Shown: piece by piece, positions 12,060 to 23,515 of the stretch
How positions within the stretch are numbered: the first letter of the stretch is position 1
How the letters are laid out: every line of letters starts with the position of its first letter
Assembly: GCA_905221605.1 (NCBI GenBank)
Contig: CAJNDS010001835.1
Location: forward strand, 26,601 to 90,600
Length of the DNA: 64,000 nucleotides
Reading direction: 5' to 3'
Source: Symbiodinium natans
Taxonomy: Eukaryota; Sar; Dinophyceae; Suessiales; Symbiodiniaceae
Position numbers and translations under genes: made by a program
Notes under the pieces: model-generated
The model's input: the letters and a program-made list of their open reading frames with translations, nothing else
Databases searched by the model: none
What the model was told of the DNA's origin: nothing

Positions 12060-14214
12060 GCAACCCAGTGTGACAGGAGGTCTGCTCGCCGACACATGCA
12101 CAATCGGCACGTGCAATCAACAAAGGAGCAAACGACTCGACTTCAGGGTGAACCGCAGCCGAGCTGCTGCGGGTCTCATGGAAGCGCCGATACATGTCTA
12201 GCCACGGGCAACTGCTAGTGTTGGCATGTGCCGTGCTTTGCGACAACGGCTGGAGACATTGCTTTCAGCAAATTTCAGCAACATACATCGCATGCCTGCT
12301 TGATCCTGCCTGCCACTGCAGCGTTCATGTGCCCGGATGTTGGGTGCTTGTTGGGTGCCCGCTGGGCATGGTGCTGTCACCCACGGACCCACGGTCATTG
12401 GCAAGCTCGTAAAATCTCGAAAACTTCAAAACGCACGAAAGTAGGGAAGATTGATCTAGCTTTGTTCTGATTTGTTACATAGTTTTCAGTGGAGACAGTG
12501 CGCTTGCCAAGGCACACGGCCGCGCTGAGCTCTCCAGACACAACAAGTACCTGCACACTCAGGTCACACTCAGCGCACTCTCCATGGTGTTCCATTCGCA
12601 GTTTTTTGCTCACAGTTCAATCTGCTTGTTTTGTTCAACACATCTGCCAACTGCCTGACCCAGCGCGGCGCCCAAGAGTCCTGATGATGATGCGGCTTCA
12701 AGCTTCGGGCTTCAGAGCTTCAAGGTCTGGAGAATAAATCCAAGCCGATCGGTTTCAGGGTGTTTCAAGATGGGTCGCAGTTCAAGAACACTACGCAGTC
12801 TCGGATTTCATAGCGAGTCTGGTTCAATTCATGACTCCTACAACAATTGGGTTGCAAGACCGGCAGCCGGGTGGCTCCTTTTGTCAAGGCCGCGACGTTT
12901 GGCCGTCCCATGTCGGGGCATATGATGGCACACGATGGCACACGCTCCTGCTGCCACCACCATGAAGAGTGTGGAGCTCCACCCGAGGCCAGCCTCGGAG
13001 CACCGGACATGTAAAACCAGAGGACGAGCCTTGCGGTGTCTCCCGGTCTCTCTCAAGTCTCGAAATCAACTCACCTAAGGTGCAAAGACCTTCCCTGTGG
13101 CAGCAAGCACGAGACGATGGTGTGGGGAGTTGCAAAGCCTTTCATCAAAAATGCTTTAGATACCAAGGGTTCCTTCTGCTGCAAGCTGCAATCCAAGCAG
13201 GCTTCCACACAACCCGTCGCCTCAGCTCAGCAGCAGATTTCATGAGGTGCAGGTGTCAGACTTTGAGTTTGGAAGGCTTTGGTGATGACAGTGCAACACA
13301 TAACTTGTCTTGCCTTCTCTTCAAGCTAGCGCTAACATCAAATCCCCCAGCTGTAACCTCCAGGCATGCTGCGCTTTGTCAACGAGATCCGACGGCCCAG
13401 TCTTCGTCCAAATGTTTACCTGAGGGCTGTAGCTGTGGCGCCTCTCTCTATGAATTGCATATGGCCTTCCTCGTTGCATGGCGGCGCTTAGCAAGCATGG
13501 ATCGTTTCGATTTCAGCCGGGGCTCCCCAGTTGCTGCAACCAACAGCATGGCCCAAGCAAGAATGTGAGATACAGCAGCCGTGAATGCGGCACTCCCCTC
13601 GCGCTTCACCAAGCTCGCATTGGCCACCACCCTGGCTCAAATAAACTCTTTCTTTAGATGTCATATGATGTCATGTGCAGCATGCGCGCCAGGACGAACG
13701 AAGTGCATACGTCTTCCTTGGTCCCGTACCACGCCGTGCTGGTCCAGCCTCAGTTCGTCCACTGTTCGCCCGCAACGTCCGAGTCAGATTCGTTGCATCT
13801 CGTGCGTGCGAGCCTTGTGCCACAGCGCAAGCTGCGAAGCACACATCCATCGCATGCCGTTACCTTTGTGCGAGCGCATGCGCATGCGCGCGCAGGCCGC
13901 GCGTGCATGAGTCCCGGCTGCACTTGGGCCTGAGATTGCTAAGCCATGCAGCAGCTTGACAACAGGCGCACACAACATTGGGCGACGCGATGTCGGCATA
14001 TGTTCCTGATAACTGCAAGAGCACTGGCACGGGGCTTCAAGATGCATCAAGCTGCAGAGTTTTCCGGTCCATGGTGATTGCCAGCGATCCTTTGAAACCA
14101 CCTGCTTTTGGCGCACTTAACAGAGAGGAGCATATCATTGATACCCTCGCTACGTGGAAGGGGCAGGCGGTTTTCGCCTACGAAGCCCTTGCAAAATGTC
14201 AGCTTGACCGCAGG
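12060..14214 (-). CDS. Exon cluster of one or more uncharacterised genes
   Basis: Seven coding-like minus exons have good frames. 14214-14102 (PAVKLTFCKGFVGENRLP) runs between CACAG| and CAG|GTGG. 13631 to about 13489 contains a membrane helix (AAVSHILAWAMLLVAA). 13419-13321 (VNIWTKTGPSDLVDKAQ) ends at a stop after LGDLMLALA. 13089-13030 (LCTLGELISRLERDRETPQ) has a GC donor. 12550-12508 (VLVVSGELSAAVCLG) has a GC donor. Two more lie near 12310-12220 (MLLKFAESNVSSRCRKAR) and 12212-12105 (MYRRFHETRSSSAAVHPEV). The stop at 13321 suggests at least two genes. No domain recognised. Confidence 0.42.
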
Positions 14215-14677
14215 CTGTGATCGAACACTTGCGGCCGCTGTCTTTGCTCTGAGTCAGGGTCCATTGCATGTGGTCAATTGTCCAGTCATGTCCAGTATAC
14301 GGTCGAGGCTCATTTTGAATTTCTTTACGGGTTTGGGAGGATCTCGGGCAGGCACCTGGTGTCAGGCAGGACTACGATCCATTCTTATATTCTTAGTGGA
14401 TCGGCAAGGATGTCCTGAAAGTGAGCACGATTGAAGCTACCATGCGAATGTTGCTGCTCTTTCTATCTGAAAGTTCACCATCTATTGCACTCTGTGACTC
14501 TCACGATGCGAACAGGAGCCCAATTTAGTGATTGCAAGCATGGTGCATGCTAGCTGGACCAACTCACTACTCAGAGGATTCAGTCAGTTGCTGCAACCTA
14601 TCCTACCTGGACTATCCTGGCCCGTGCCAGGATACGCTACATGCAGCATATCTGAATTTTTGCCTTTCGAGCACGAC

Positions 14678-15085
14678 CTAACCGTAGTCGTTGCCCTTAG
14701 AAAGTTTGAGGTGGAGATCCTCGTTCACTGCCCGCAGCTGCTGCAACTCCTGCTTGAGCCTTCGCAAAAACGCCCGCTAAGGTAGCATCCAGGAAAGTTA
14801 CTTTGCCACCGACACTCGAAAACTCGACATGTCACCAGGCCTGTCTGTGCGAGAAACTAACTCTCTCCGCTCCGAATGGAGGGTTCTGAGTTCATTCCGC
14901 AGCCGATCCTTGCAAGCAATCATGCGACTCCAGAAGGCTGTCAAATTGCGAGATCTGTGCTTGATGCATTGACAATGACGGTTCCAGAGCTGCACATCGA
15001 GACCCTCAGTGTTTAAGTGGCCTATTCTTGTGGTGAAGTTGTCGCGGTCTAGAGTCAAGAAAACCCCAATCATCCAAAGCAGCAT
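14678..15085 (-). CDS. Coiled-coil protein, 3' exons
   Basis: A 95-codon frame (15085-14798) contains FLTLDRDNFTTRIGHLNTE and then a charged helix, CKDRLRNELRTLHSERREL. It is followed, after TACCTTAG at about 14780, by a frame reading FLRRLKQELQQLRAVNEDL and ending with a TAG at 14678. The heptad spacing of Leu and the alternating charges indicate a coiled coil. The exact junction between the two parts is not fixed. The protein is not recognisable beyond this. Confidence 0.55.
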
Positions 15086-17502
15086 GTCTTCCGTATCAGC
15101 TCACAAAGTCTGGCTCACTGTTACCATAGTCCCTAAAAAAACAGGCCTTGTGAGTGAAAAAGGAAATATTCAATTGTGTCCACAAAGGCACAGGATTTGT
15201 TGACAAATAGTAAGTGTAGTCGTATGGCTAGTCGTCGTAGGATTAGTGACAGCGCAGCCATATAGATATATCAGCGAGAAGTAGCATTACCGATCAGCAT
15301 TCGGCACAAGAACAGCCATGGGCCGTGATACTTGTAGTCTTCCCCACTAGAGTCATGGTAATTGAAAGCACTTGCAAGTACCGCACTGCAGTCGTAGTGG
15401 TCATAGCAATCGCTTTATGCATCGACAAAGTTCGACAACAATCCATGACAATGCAATTTGACGGTTCCGAGTAATGGCGCATAAGATAAATGCAGGGATA
15501 GTACTAGTGGAGCCATCTAGCAGAACGACAGTGAACATCGGCCAGAGGGCAGACCACTTGTTGAGTCCTTTGGGTCGCTAAGGTTTTGGCAATTGATTCA
15601 GACTTACTTGGGTTATCGGGTATCCCTCCCTGCATTTTGGAACGGTTAACGGGACTGGTTTTTCTTGTATCGGGTGCCCATGTTTATATTGCGTCCTGCG
15701 TTTACAAACGCATGCAGTTTCGTTAGCTCTTTGCCCGTTTCTTTACCCCGTTAACTCATCACCATTAACTCAGTCATTTGCAACCCATCAGCCCAGTAGC
15801 CCACATTTTGGCCCTATGAGTGGGCTGGCCCATTAAGCCATAAACCCGTTAACCCAATCTTTTGCCCTTTGAATGGGTTAACTCATGAACCCATTTACCC
15901 AATCTTTGCGGCCTTATGAAGGGGCTGTTGGGTTAACCCATTAACCCTTTGATAGGGCACCAATCGTTGGGTCATCGGACTAGGGGGTTGATGGGTTGAC
16001 CCATTCACAGGGCCGAATGGATTGGGTTAATGGGTTGACCAGGGTTGGGCGGAAGGCACAAGCCTCCTACCGGCAGTTTAGGAAATGCTTGATGCTGCTT
16101 TCCAACTACCTTGAAACTGCTTAGTGCTCAAAAGGGGCACTGTGAGGGCTCTGTCTTGAGATGTGTGGGCGCCCCTCTTCGACTTACTGCCGGGGGTGCA
16201 TGCACCAAGAAATACCCGCTGTCAGGCATAGGGTCGGTAGTGTGGAGAGAAACATCACATCAGAAATCATAGCAGAACCCCCATTGTTCGGGATCATGGT
16301 TTCGTGGTTTGAGATGGTTTGAGATAATCTTCATGCTCCAGGAGACTGTGTTTATAAACAGTGCGTGTTTATAGGCACATGCCGATTGGTCGTATAGTCA
16401 CTTGGGTTTGTAGAACAGCCACTTGGAGTGGCCAAATGCGTCTTGGAAGTTTTCTTTTCTCTTTATAACTGACCCCCAGTGATGTTAACGACATGAGTTA
16501 AGCCATTTGCCGTTTTAACTTGGGATGGAAACAGTACGGTTAAGAGTACGTTTCTGTACTGTAAGTTCTACGCATGAACTTGGTGAAATGCTATTTAGGT
16601 GAGAAGCCATCTGCTCGTTGGGTCGTTGGGCTGCTCGGATTGACATGCTGTTAACCTGAGTTAAACTGCTTTAATGGCCGTGGCCGGAAGATTGGACAAG
16701 AATGAAGGACAGCTGCTGCTACTGGGACAACCAAAGCACCCGACACGGTGATTGCTATAATCAGAGGCGAGTTTGTTCATCTTTAAATGAGGGGCCAATC
16801 ATCATGTTCATGGAATTAGATGTGCAACGCAAATAGCTTCTAACTTTAATACTTGAAGCGCAAGAGAACTTTAATAAGGGCAGTGGCCATCAATGGCCGT
16901 CGAATAGCCCCACTTATCCTGCATGCGGACTTCATCATCCTCGCCCTGTTCATTCATCGTGCCGGGCAGCTGCAGCAGCAGGGACCACATAAAAGCAACT
17001 GGGCATGCGGACATCCTGCGTCTTTTTGCGAGTTCATGACTTGCGTCGTGCTTTGGCATGAAACAAGGCGCACCCAGCACAACGACTCGGCTGGTGCAGG
17101 AGAAGTATGAGTGAATCAAATGCTCACTGGCACGCCAAGGCCCACGGTGACAAGAAAAGAACGTATTCCAACCAAAACCCTACACTCGTAAGCGAACAGC
17201 AACGGAACGCGACCATCGCGTTCCGTCGCCTGGGCAAGGTCATGTCTGCAAAGGCAGCAGGATTCGAGTAGAGGTAGGTAGTGATGAGAAGCATCTGTAG
17301 GACAGTGTTTCAGGCTTCGCAGCAGCAAAATGGCAAACATTCACATCTGAAGTCAACCGTGGTTGCGTTTCTTGTCTTTGAGATGGGACATGGAAAACGG
17401 GTGATGTCTGAACTCGTTTACAAGCTTTGCCAAGCGGTTTTCATTACCCAATATAGCACCTTGAGAGTCTCTCGCTTACGGCCATACCATCCATACCACA
17501 GC
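15086..17502. other. Gene-free interval with degenerate GGGTTAA sequence
   Basis: No frame of more than about 90 codons and no exon-like minus frame. AT-rich for this window. The central part carries a degenerate motif repeat, listed separately. Confidence 0.6.
15590..16060. repeat. Degenerate TGGGTTAA / TTAACCCA repeat region
   Basis: The words GGGTTA, TTAACCC, CCCATTAACCC and their variants recur over a dozen times in about 450 bp, in both orientations, with spacers of 8-30 bp. Examples are near 15840-15860, 15877-15905 and 15932-15948, with the opposite orientation at 16020-16040. GTTAAC-rich sequence continues more thinly to 16670. The mixed orientation gives many possible hairpins. Confidence 0.7.
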
Positions 17503-18545
17503 CTCTGCGTCAGTCGGACTCGTCATCAACTCCATGGCCCTCTCGACAGATGTCTCCTGAAACATGCTGAGATGCGGAGCAGGCTATGAGCAGTTCCACA
17601 TCTCATGTGGGATGAAGACTGAGACGCGAGCAAGCTTGCCCTGTTCTATGGCGCATTGCAGCTGCCGGTGTAGCTTCGCACGTAGAACCTGGAGCCTGCC
17701 AAACCACAAGAAGTCGTAACCATAGCTCTGAATACAGCTGTCAGCTGTCCATTCAGGCTTTGCAAGGTCCCCTGCAATGAATCGTGCCTCTGTGGATCGA
17801 ATGCCTCTCGTTTTGAAACCCGACTGAGAACCACGGCATGGCGGGCGCAGCCACTTGCAGTCTACGTCACTCACAAACGGTGGTGAAGTGCAGTAGGGAT
17901 GCGGCGCAGGGCGCATTCAGTGGCTTGTCCATTCCATCGCTACAAGGTGGTGGATGTAAAGCCTGAGCATTGAGTATCAGTATAAAAGCAGCAGCTGACC
18001 CACTCTTGAGTCTCTTGACTACACTACTGCTTGCCGGGTCACAGTCGCCGAAGTGCTCGCAATGTCTGGCTGTTGAAGCGAAGAGGACAACTGCACATCT
18101 TCGGCAGGACCCGTCGAGTCGAGCATCAGCTCCTGAAAGCGCAGGGATGTAAAGATGCCTGATGTCAGGCAGACAAAGGCAGATAGCGGCGGACTCGCAA
18201 CATGGTTTGCGAACACTCGAATCACTCGAACATGTATACATTAAAAGTAACCCTGCTGTCCAACCCAATGTTGCTTAATATTTTTTGCAAGCAATTCTAC
18301 TTGGGCCACGCTCTGCCGCAGTGAAAAACACGGCTTCTTGACCTTACCCTTCAATGCTGCATCATACGACACAAACCCTGCAATCCTTAGTACATATACA
18401 TATACATATACATATGCATATACATATACATATACATACACAGTAGTACAAGCTAAGCCATGCCTCGGGGCCGTCCCTTGCCTGCCAAGCCCTTGCTGTG
18501 GGTCTTCCGCGGCAACGCCATCCAATTGCAATTGTGATAACATGT
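17503..18545 (-). CDS. Exon cluster of an uncharacterised gene
   Basis: At least five coding-like exons. One at about 18545-18470 reads LSQLQLDGVAAEDPQQGLG. 18378 to about 18262 starts after ATTGCAG and reads GFVSYDAALKGKVKKPCFS, then a Leu/Ala/Lys helix. 18132-18035 starts after TTTCAG with ELMLDSTGPAEDVQLSSSL and ends ACCCG|GCAAGC. 17771-17584 starts after TTGCAG and is open in two frames. 17556-17503 starts after TTTCAG with ETSVERAMELMTSPTDAE and ends GCAGAG|GCTG. Donors are GC where readable. No domain is recognised. The TATACA repeat at 18391-18445 lies in an intron between the first two exons. Confidence 0.5.
18391..18445. repeat. (ATACAT)n microsatellite
   Basis: About nine copies of a hexanucleotide close to ACATAT, with one GCATAT variant. 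It lies in a presumed intron. Confidence 0.9.
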
Positions 18546-19596
18546 GGCAACAAGGGATACCTAGTACATGATAGCTGAGTAGATACTCTCATGATCATGT
18601 CGCACGGTCATGGTGCCGCGTCCTGTCCCCATGTCGAGGCTTGCCTGTCCTGAGAGGTCTGAAGCTGGAAAGCCGCAACACTTCGAATAATTCTAACTTG
18701 TAATCGGCAAGTCACAAATCCCAAGCACAGGCTAAGACTGGTGCTTCGAGCACTGGCGAGGGCACGCGGGGCTCGGCTTGGGCTGTCACCTCTTCCAAGG
18801 CCTCCAAGCTTTTCTAAGCTTCGTGCTGCTGATTCTGGCAGTTCGCGAATAGTGTCCTACTTTGGAGCCTGTGGAGGTGGGCTCCCAGGATCTGAAGCTG
18901 CTTGAGCCTGCGGCGTCCCAATGCCTGCAACCTTGGAATTGGCGTAAACTTGCTGCTACGACTTCTAAGTTTACAGGCAAGTGTGGGCAGACCACGTGTA
19001 GAGAAATTTTGGGGCCACTGAATTCGCCTCGGCTTCCTGCCGAGAAGCGTCTGGAACAAGCAGACCCGGATCGGGCCTCCTTCCCCCCAAACCAACCCTT
19101 CCACCCAGGCAAAATTTTGTGACTGACGCCCCCCGCCCCCCGCTCTGTGGGACCCGCCCTCATCGCTTGGAGGAGCTGCAAACCGATGCCGTGGAGGGTT
19201 CTGCCTGTCGGCGGGGCCCACAGAGGGATCCCGCAAAAACGCGAAAGCATGCGAAAGCCCACCCCCCCCGCACCCCCCCCCCCCAATCGCATGTGAAGCG
19301 GGATTCCTAGTGTACATGTTTCACAGCAGATTCTTGGCAATGTTGACAATCAATGCAATATTGCCAAGTCTACACCTGGTCACATACGCAATGTCCACGA
19401 AATCCAGCTTCAGAAAACAAAAAAGAATGGCATTTTATAGAATAGCATCTGTTTTATCATTTCTGAACACATTTCGCCTAAGCCATATGATACTTTACTA
19501 CCCATATCTAAACCTTGATGACGAAGACGCAGGTCTGCATGTCTGCTCTCTAAACAAACCTGCCGAGAAACAACTGGTCCGGGGTCACTGCAAGTA
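18546..19596. other. Interval with overlapping long frames, no supported gene
   Basis: A 187-codon minus frame (19349-18786) and frames in two other phases overlap with no domain. GC-rich poly-C patches at 19125-19285 explain part of the openness. A short Pro/Ala/Gln-rich minus stretch near 18920-18865 after CCAAG|G could be an exon, but nothing decides it. Confidence 0.35.
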
Positions 19597-20059
19597 TCAG
19601 GAGCCTGAAGTGATTTGCAAATAAAGAAATCTGACAGCCACCCCACGATGCAACGTGCCCACCTCTTCGGATGGCCTTGCAGCGCAGGCTGGAGTTGGCC
19701 CTACTTCCACAATCTTCGATGGAGCTTGTGACCATCTTCCCCACCTGTCTGGGCCGCAGCTGTGGGCCGACGTCATCAGACCCATCATGTAGGTGAACGG
19801 ATCCTTGGGACTCATCAAGGTCAGACTCAAGGTCTCACAAGTCTTCGTGGAGCTTTCCTTGTGCTGTCCAAGTATCTGCTGGTTTTGCTTGAATCACAGC
19901 GTGGAGCAATGACTGCATGTACTGTAGGAGTCGATGCCGCTCGAGGTACTCCTGATGATCCCAAAGGCCATAAAGCAGCCCAGCCGAGGCATATTCAATG
20001 CATATTCAGCATGTTTTCTTGTTAGGCAGGCCGATCTCCTTCGCAGAAGCAGCAGCATC
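19597..20059 (-). CDS. Protein with an RIIa-type dimerisation/docking domain, partial
   Basis: The exon starting at 19951, after GATCATCAG|, reads EYLERHRLLQYMQSLLHAV followed by IQAKPADTW. This matches the pattern of RIIa/Dpy-30-like dimerisation-docking domains (YLE.H.i..l...l..al...kP.dp), found in PKA regulatory subunits and many ciliary proteins. It is open to a canonical donor GACTT|GTGAGA near 19841. An upstream exon (20059 to about 20006) reads DAAASAKEIGLPNKK. Downstream, 19745-19597 is open after CAGACAG|GTGGGG and encodes SKIVEVGPTPACAARPSEE before a stop. An alternative acidic frame (ESDLDESQGSVHLHDG) covers 19825-19750, so the splice path is unresolved. Dimerisation is the likely role; the remainder is unknown. 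Confidence 0.5.
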
Positions 20060-20129
20060 CTGCAGCCGAGCAGGCGTCACTCGCATTTTGAAGCAGGGTA
20101 AGCTCCAAGCAACCATTCTCCCTCTCTCT

Positions 20130-20284
20130 CACAGTCACACACACACACACAGACACACAGTCACACAGTCACACGCACACACACAGAGTCACACAGTCAC
20201 AGACGCACACAGACACACAGTCACACACACAGTCACGCGCACAGACACACAGTCACACACGCACACACAGACACAAACTGACTG
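20130..20284. repeat. (ACACAG / TCACAC)n simple repeat
   Basis: CA-rich repeat with recurring CACAGTCACAC units of mixed length. It lies between two exon clusters. Confidence 0.9.
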
Positions 20285-20378
20285 ATGTGGTCTTCGGGAG
20301 TACGCCTCCAGGACGACTTCTTTATGTGCCGGGTGGAGGAAACAAACAGAACGTGTCGCTACTTGGATTTTCAAATCA

Positions 20379-21540
20379 GCCTCGTTCTCTTACACGGTCA
20401 GCAGACTTCTCTGCGAAAGGTCGCAACAGCGATGGTACAACCTGGCCCAGCGAAGACGATACATGATTCACGACGACATGTTCCGGCTGCAGGTACCCTG
20501 GAGTGGCTACCTCCAGTATCCCGTGTCGCTGCCTCGCTTTGGTTTGCGTCCTAGGTCAAACTGTGCTCTCGCTCCTTCAATTTTTTCAAGAATGTACCGG
20601 CACGCATTTATCAAGACATGCAAACGTGGCAGTGCTGCTAACGTGCGTGTGACCCCCTGCACCTCGGAACCGAGACATCAAAGATGCTGACGACGAGGTG
20701 GGCTGGGGTGGTGAGTTGTTGCGGTTTCTGTTGCGCCGAGTCTGGTAAGCATGCGCAGACAGTACCATGCACGACATTGCACGACTGACTGGCGCTTGTT
20801 CTTCAGGTAGGTCCGATCGGCCAAATCGAATATTTCCTTTGCAACTGTAGCTTCGTTGCTCACGGTAGGTTGCAGTCCGTGTCCCCTGCATGTGCATTCT
20901 CGGAATATAGCGGCCCATGACCTAGCAGGGTCGCCACACACACATGCCGAATATGCCGAATGCTTTTGGCACGGGCTCCTTGAAGCCTGGCAGCGATGGA
21001 GTGCTGAAGGCGCTGGGTCCACTACCTAGTGAAGGTTGCGGCTGTTGCAATCTCTGTCTGCAGTACGGCAATGAGGAAACGCTTGCACAAGCTTAACAGG
21101 AACAGCCAAGACGAGAATGGACAACCCAATATCGCAGGGAACCCGACAAGCACAAAGCGGAGGAGGGAAGCAACAAACACGTAACAATCCTAGGGCAAAA
21201 CAGCTGCCACTTTGCGCGAAAGGCTGGCAAAACAAACATCTTGATTGAGTCAGTTTTCTTTCCTTGGTGGATCATGCTTCTGAAAATCATTGATTGTCTC
21301 TGACAATTCGCCGCTTGCGCCCACCTAACCCTGAGCTGGAGTGCCTCTCTCTGCAGCTTTGGCAGAGGAAGGCCTCACGCTGATCTGGATGGTCCCGTCC
21401 TGAGCTGCAACTCCACTCACCTTTTGAACGGACACGTATCGCTCCAGGCTTGCCTGGGATTGCCTCAGTGCGGTTGAGGTGGTTCTACAATGTTCTACAC
21501 ACCACGAGCTTCTGCGGCCATGCCTCGGCACACCCTTCAA
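20379..21540 (-). CDS. Exon cluster of one or more uncharacterised genes
   Basis: Coding-like frames on the minus strand: 21540-21325 (71 codons) with SQASLERYVSVQKVSGVA and DGTIQISVRPSSAKAAE; a hydrophobic stretch near 21235-21060 that could be a membrane segment; a frame inside 21022-20678 reading VSNEATVAKEIFDLADRTY; and 20441-20379, after GGGCCAG|, reading VVPSLLRPFAEKSADRVRE before a stop. Splice links are not established and no domain is recognised. Confidence 0.4.
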
Positions 21541-21721
21541 GGGGGACGGTGTAGCGTTGCTCCTGCCGACTGAGCGGCATGCTTGTGTCGCATGCTGCTT
21601 CCAGATCCGAGCATATCAGATCCGAACCCACGTTCATAGCCACATGTCCTCTGCCCTCAAAACAACCCGCGCTGTGGACATAGGTTGCAGCACGTCGAGA
21701 CGAAGGGGCTCACCTAAGGCT

Positions 21722-22216
21722 TTAAAAAAGTGGCATTGCATATAATATGCAATGCCACTTTATGCCACTGAATGCCACTTGCAACGCATGCGTGGCCGAG
21801 CGGCATGTGGAATCCAGTAATGTTGAGAAGCGCAGCGGGTGCAGTAGTGCGCTCCTAAAGCAGCTGTTTGAAAACATGATGCGTGCCTCTACGTACCGAG
21901 GAATGAGAAGGATGTGCACCTTGTCTGCCTTTTTTGAACGAGGCTTGAGTGGCCTTCTTGATAGTCGGTCTCCAAGGCGGCCGTCACTTAATGAGTGAGT
22001 GCCGGGCAGGGTGGGGGTGGGGGCGGAGAAATCGAAACTCAGAGGCGTCGGGTTCAACCGAGACTCAACAGCGTGCGTAGCACCGCACGTGTATACTAAC
22101 CATTCTGGCATGTGACTGCTCCACAAGAAGCTCTTTTTTTCAATGAGCTTGAACATGGTCCTTATTGCCCAGCCCGGCCCCCACACTGCATGTTCTGGTA
22201 AGGCAGGCAAAGCCAC
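21722..22216 (-). CDS. 165-codon open frame, unknown protein
   Basis: The minus frame is uninterrupted for 164 residues with an ordinary composition, for example MFKLIEKKSFLWSSHMPEW near 22157-22100 and SKKADKVHILLIPRYVEAR near 21940-21880. No family is recognised. The last codons run into a 35-bp palindrome, so the frame probably extends past the real coding part. It may be part of a mobile element, but nothing seen supports that directly. Confidence 0.4.
   Translation of the reverse strand: MALPALPEHAVWGPGWAIRTMFKLIEKKSFLWSSHMPEWLVYTCGATHAVESRLNPTPLSFDFSAPTPTLPGTHSLSDGRLGDRLSRRPLKPRSKKADKVHILLIPRYVEARIMFSNSCFRSALLHPLRFSTLLDSTCRSATHALQVAFSGIKWHCILYAMPLF
21727..21761. repeat. Perfect 17-bp inverted repeat with 1-nt loop
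   Basis: AAAGTGGCATTGCATAT (21727-21743), one A, then its exact reverse complement (21745-21761). The word ATGCCACTT/G recurs twice more in direct orientation immediately after (21762-21780). Confidence 0.95.
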
Positions 22217-23093
22217 TCCAAAGGAGCTTGTCTTCGTGTGGCACCCAAACGCAGCGACAGCACCTTAGTTCTTCTCCCCCGTTTTTGTGTCTGGCCTACA
22301 TGCAGTGCTCTCCCTCTGGGCCCAACCGTTCTTGAAATTCCGGGACTTGGGAGAAGTCTTGATTTGGTGACGTTCACTTGGCCACACATCCAGAGCTTGA
22401 GAACTCGTGCAGGTCGCTTGTTTTCATCAGCTGCTTTGTTTGCACAGCCGCAAATTGGTTTGGCGTGTGGGCTCAAAGCTCCATACGTCAAGGACTGATT
22501 CAGAGAGTCTGGGACGGGCAACGGGTTTTTGGGTTCAGGATTCAATCATCCCTGGCTGGTGTGATTGGTGGATCCATCCGGGATCCGTTTTTGAAGCCCA
22601 AGTCTGCTGAATTACCAAGCACCGCATGTCCACCAAAACAAAAGTTGGCGCGGCACTGCGTCTGGCGGGAGGCCAGCAGCTGCCTCCACTCGAACCTCGC
22701 GGGTCAAACAAGATCTTCCCTTCTGTCTTTCATGTCCTTCCCTGCATCCTCTGACACCGTAACCTATCCAATGCCCTTGTACCTTCTGCTGCTACCATTT
22801 CAATGGGCCTCCATAGGCCTCAGCGTGTCAAGCCATCTGCCACAGCAGGCCCAGCTGAGGACAGCTTAGTGGCTTAGTTCCAACATGTTCGAATCATGTT
22901 TTTACACTGCACGTGTCCTGTCCCAGTCTGCCGAGCACGGATTGACTCCAAGCTCTGCGACATGCAGTGCTTTCAAGCACGACACATTCTGTGTTCGACT
23001 GATTACCCTGTGCATTGATTGGCGCAGTGGCTCGCGTATTCCAGCAGCTGGAAATCCCTACGTAAGTACATATGCAACTCATTCGAGAGCATG

Positions 23094-23243
23094 CTACTTC
23101 AACGCAGTGATGGCCTTCTTCTTGCAACTGCAATTTGTTGATGTGCACCTTTTTCCAATCTGAGAGGCGAAGCCAGGCAGGTCCGGGTAGCTCATAGGCG
23201 CCTTTGCTTGCACACGTGCGAGGAGAAGGAAGAAACACAGCAT
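23094..23243 (-). CDS. Short open frame with an N-terminal signal peptide (49 aa)
   Basis: ATG at 23243-23241, TAG at 23096-23094. The protein starts MLCFFLLLARVQAKAPM, a good signal peptide with probable cleavage after VQA. It continues SYPDLPGFASQ and ends in a basic Cys-rich tail with RCTSTNCSCKKK. It could be a small secreted cationic peptide read from one exon. It could also be a first exon, with splicing somewhere after FASQ. It is too short to assign. Confidence 0.35.
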   Translation of the reverse strand: MLCFFLLLARVQAKAPMSYPDLPGFASQIGKRCTSTNCSCKKKAITALK

Positions 23244-23515
23244 GATAGCCAGTCACCCTCGTAAGTCGATGCCAAGGCGAATTCTTGAGTCTCCGACGCA
23301 TGGGGAGTTGTTTGACACGTACTACAACTCTGAAGACAAAGGCGTTTGAGGTCTGAATGCACGTGCCGTAGACGGAGACATTGGCGGTTGTGCACATCAA
23401 AGGCCCCCACAAAGCGGCCGCGTACCTTGTGTGCAAAGATGGGCTTTGGGAGTTCTAACTCGTTCTGCCATGGACCGCATGCATTTTCATGTCTCTGACT
23501 AGCAGGTACTGCTCG

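Noticed and set aside
15795-15825. GTAGCCCACATTTTGGCCC, partly like the dinoflagellate spliced leader (GTAGCC-ATTTTGGC)
   Set aside because: A three-base insertion and no match on either side; it lies in the degenerate repeat region rather than before a gene, so chance similarity is likely.
22378-22869. 163-codon plus-strand frame
   Set aside because: No domain, no splice or start context, and opposite to all supported genes.
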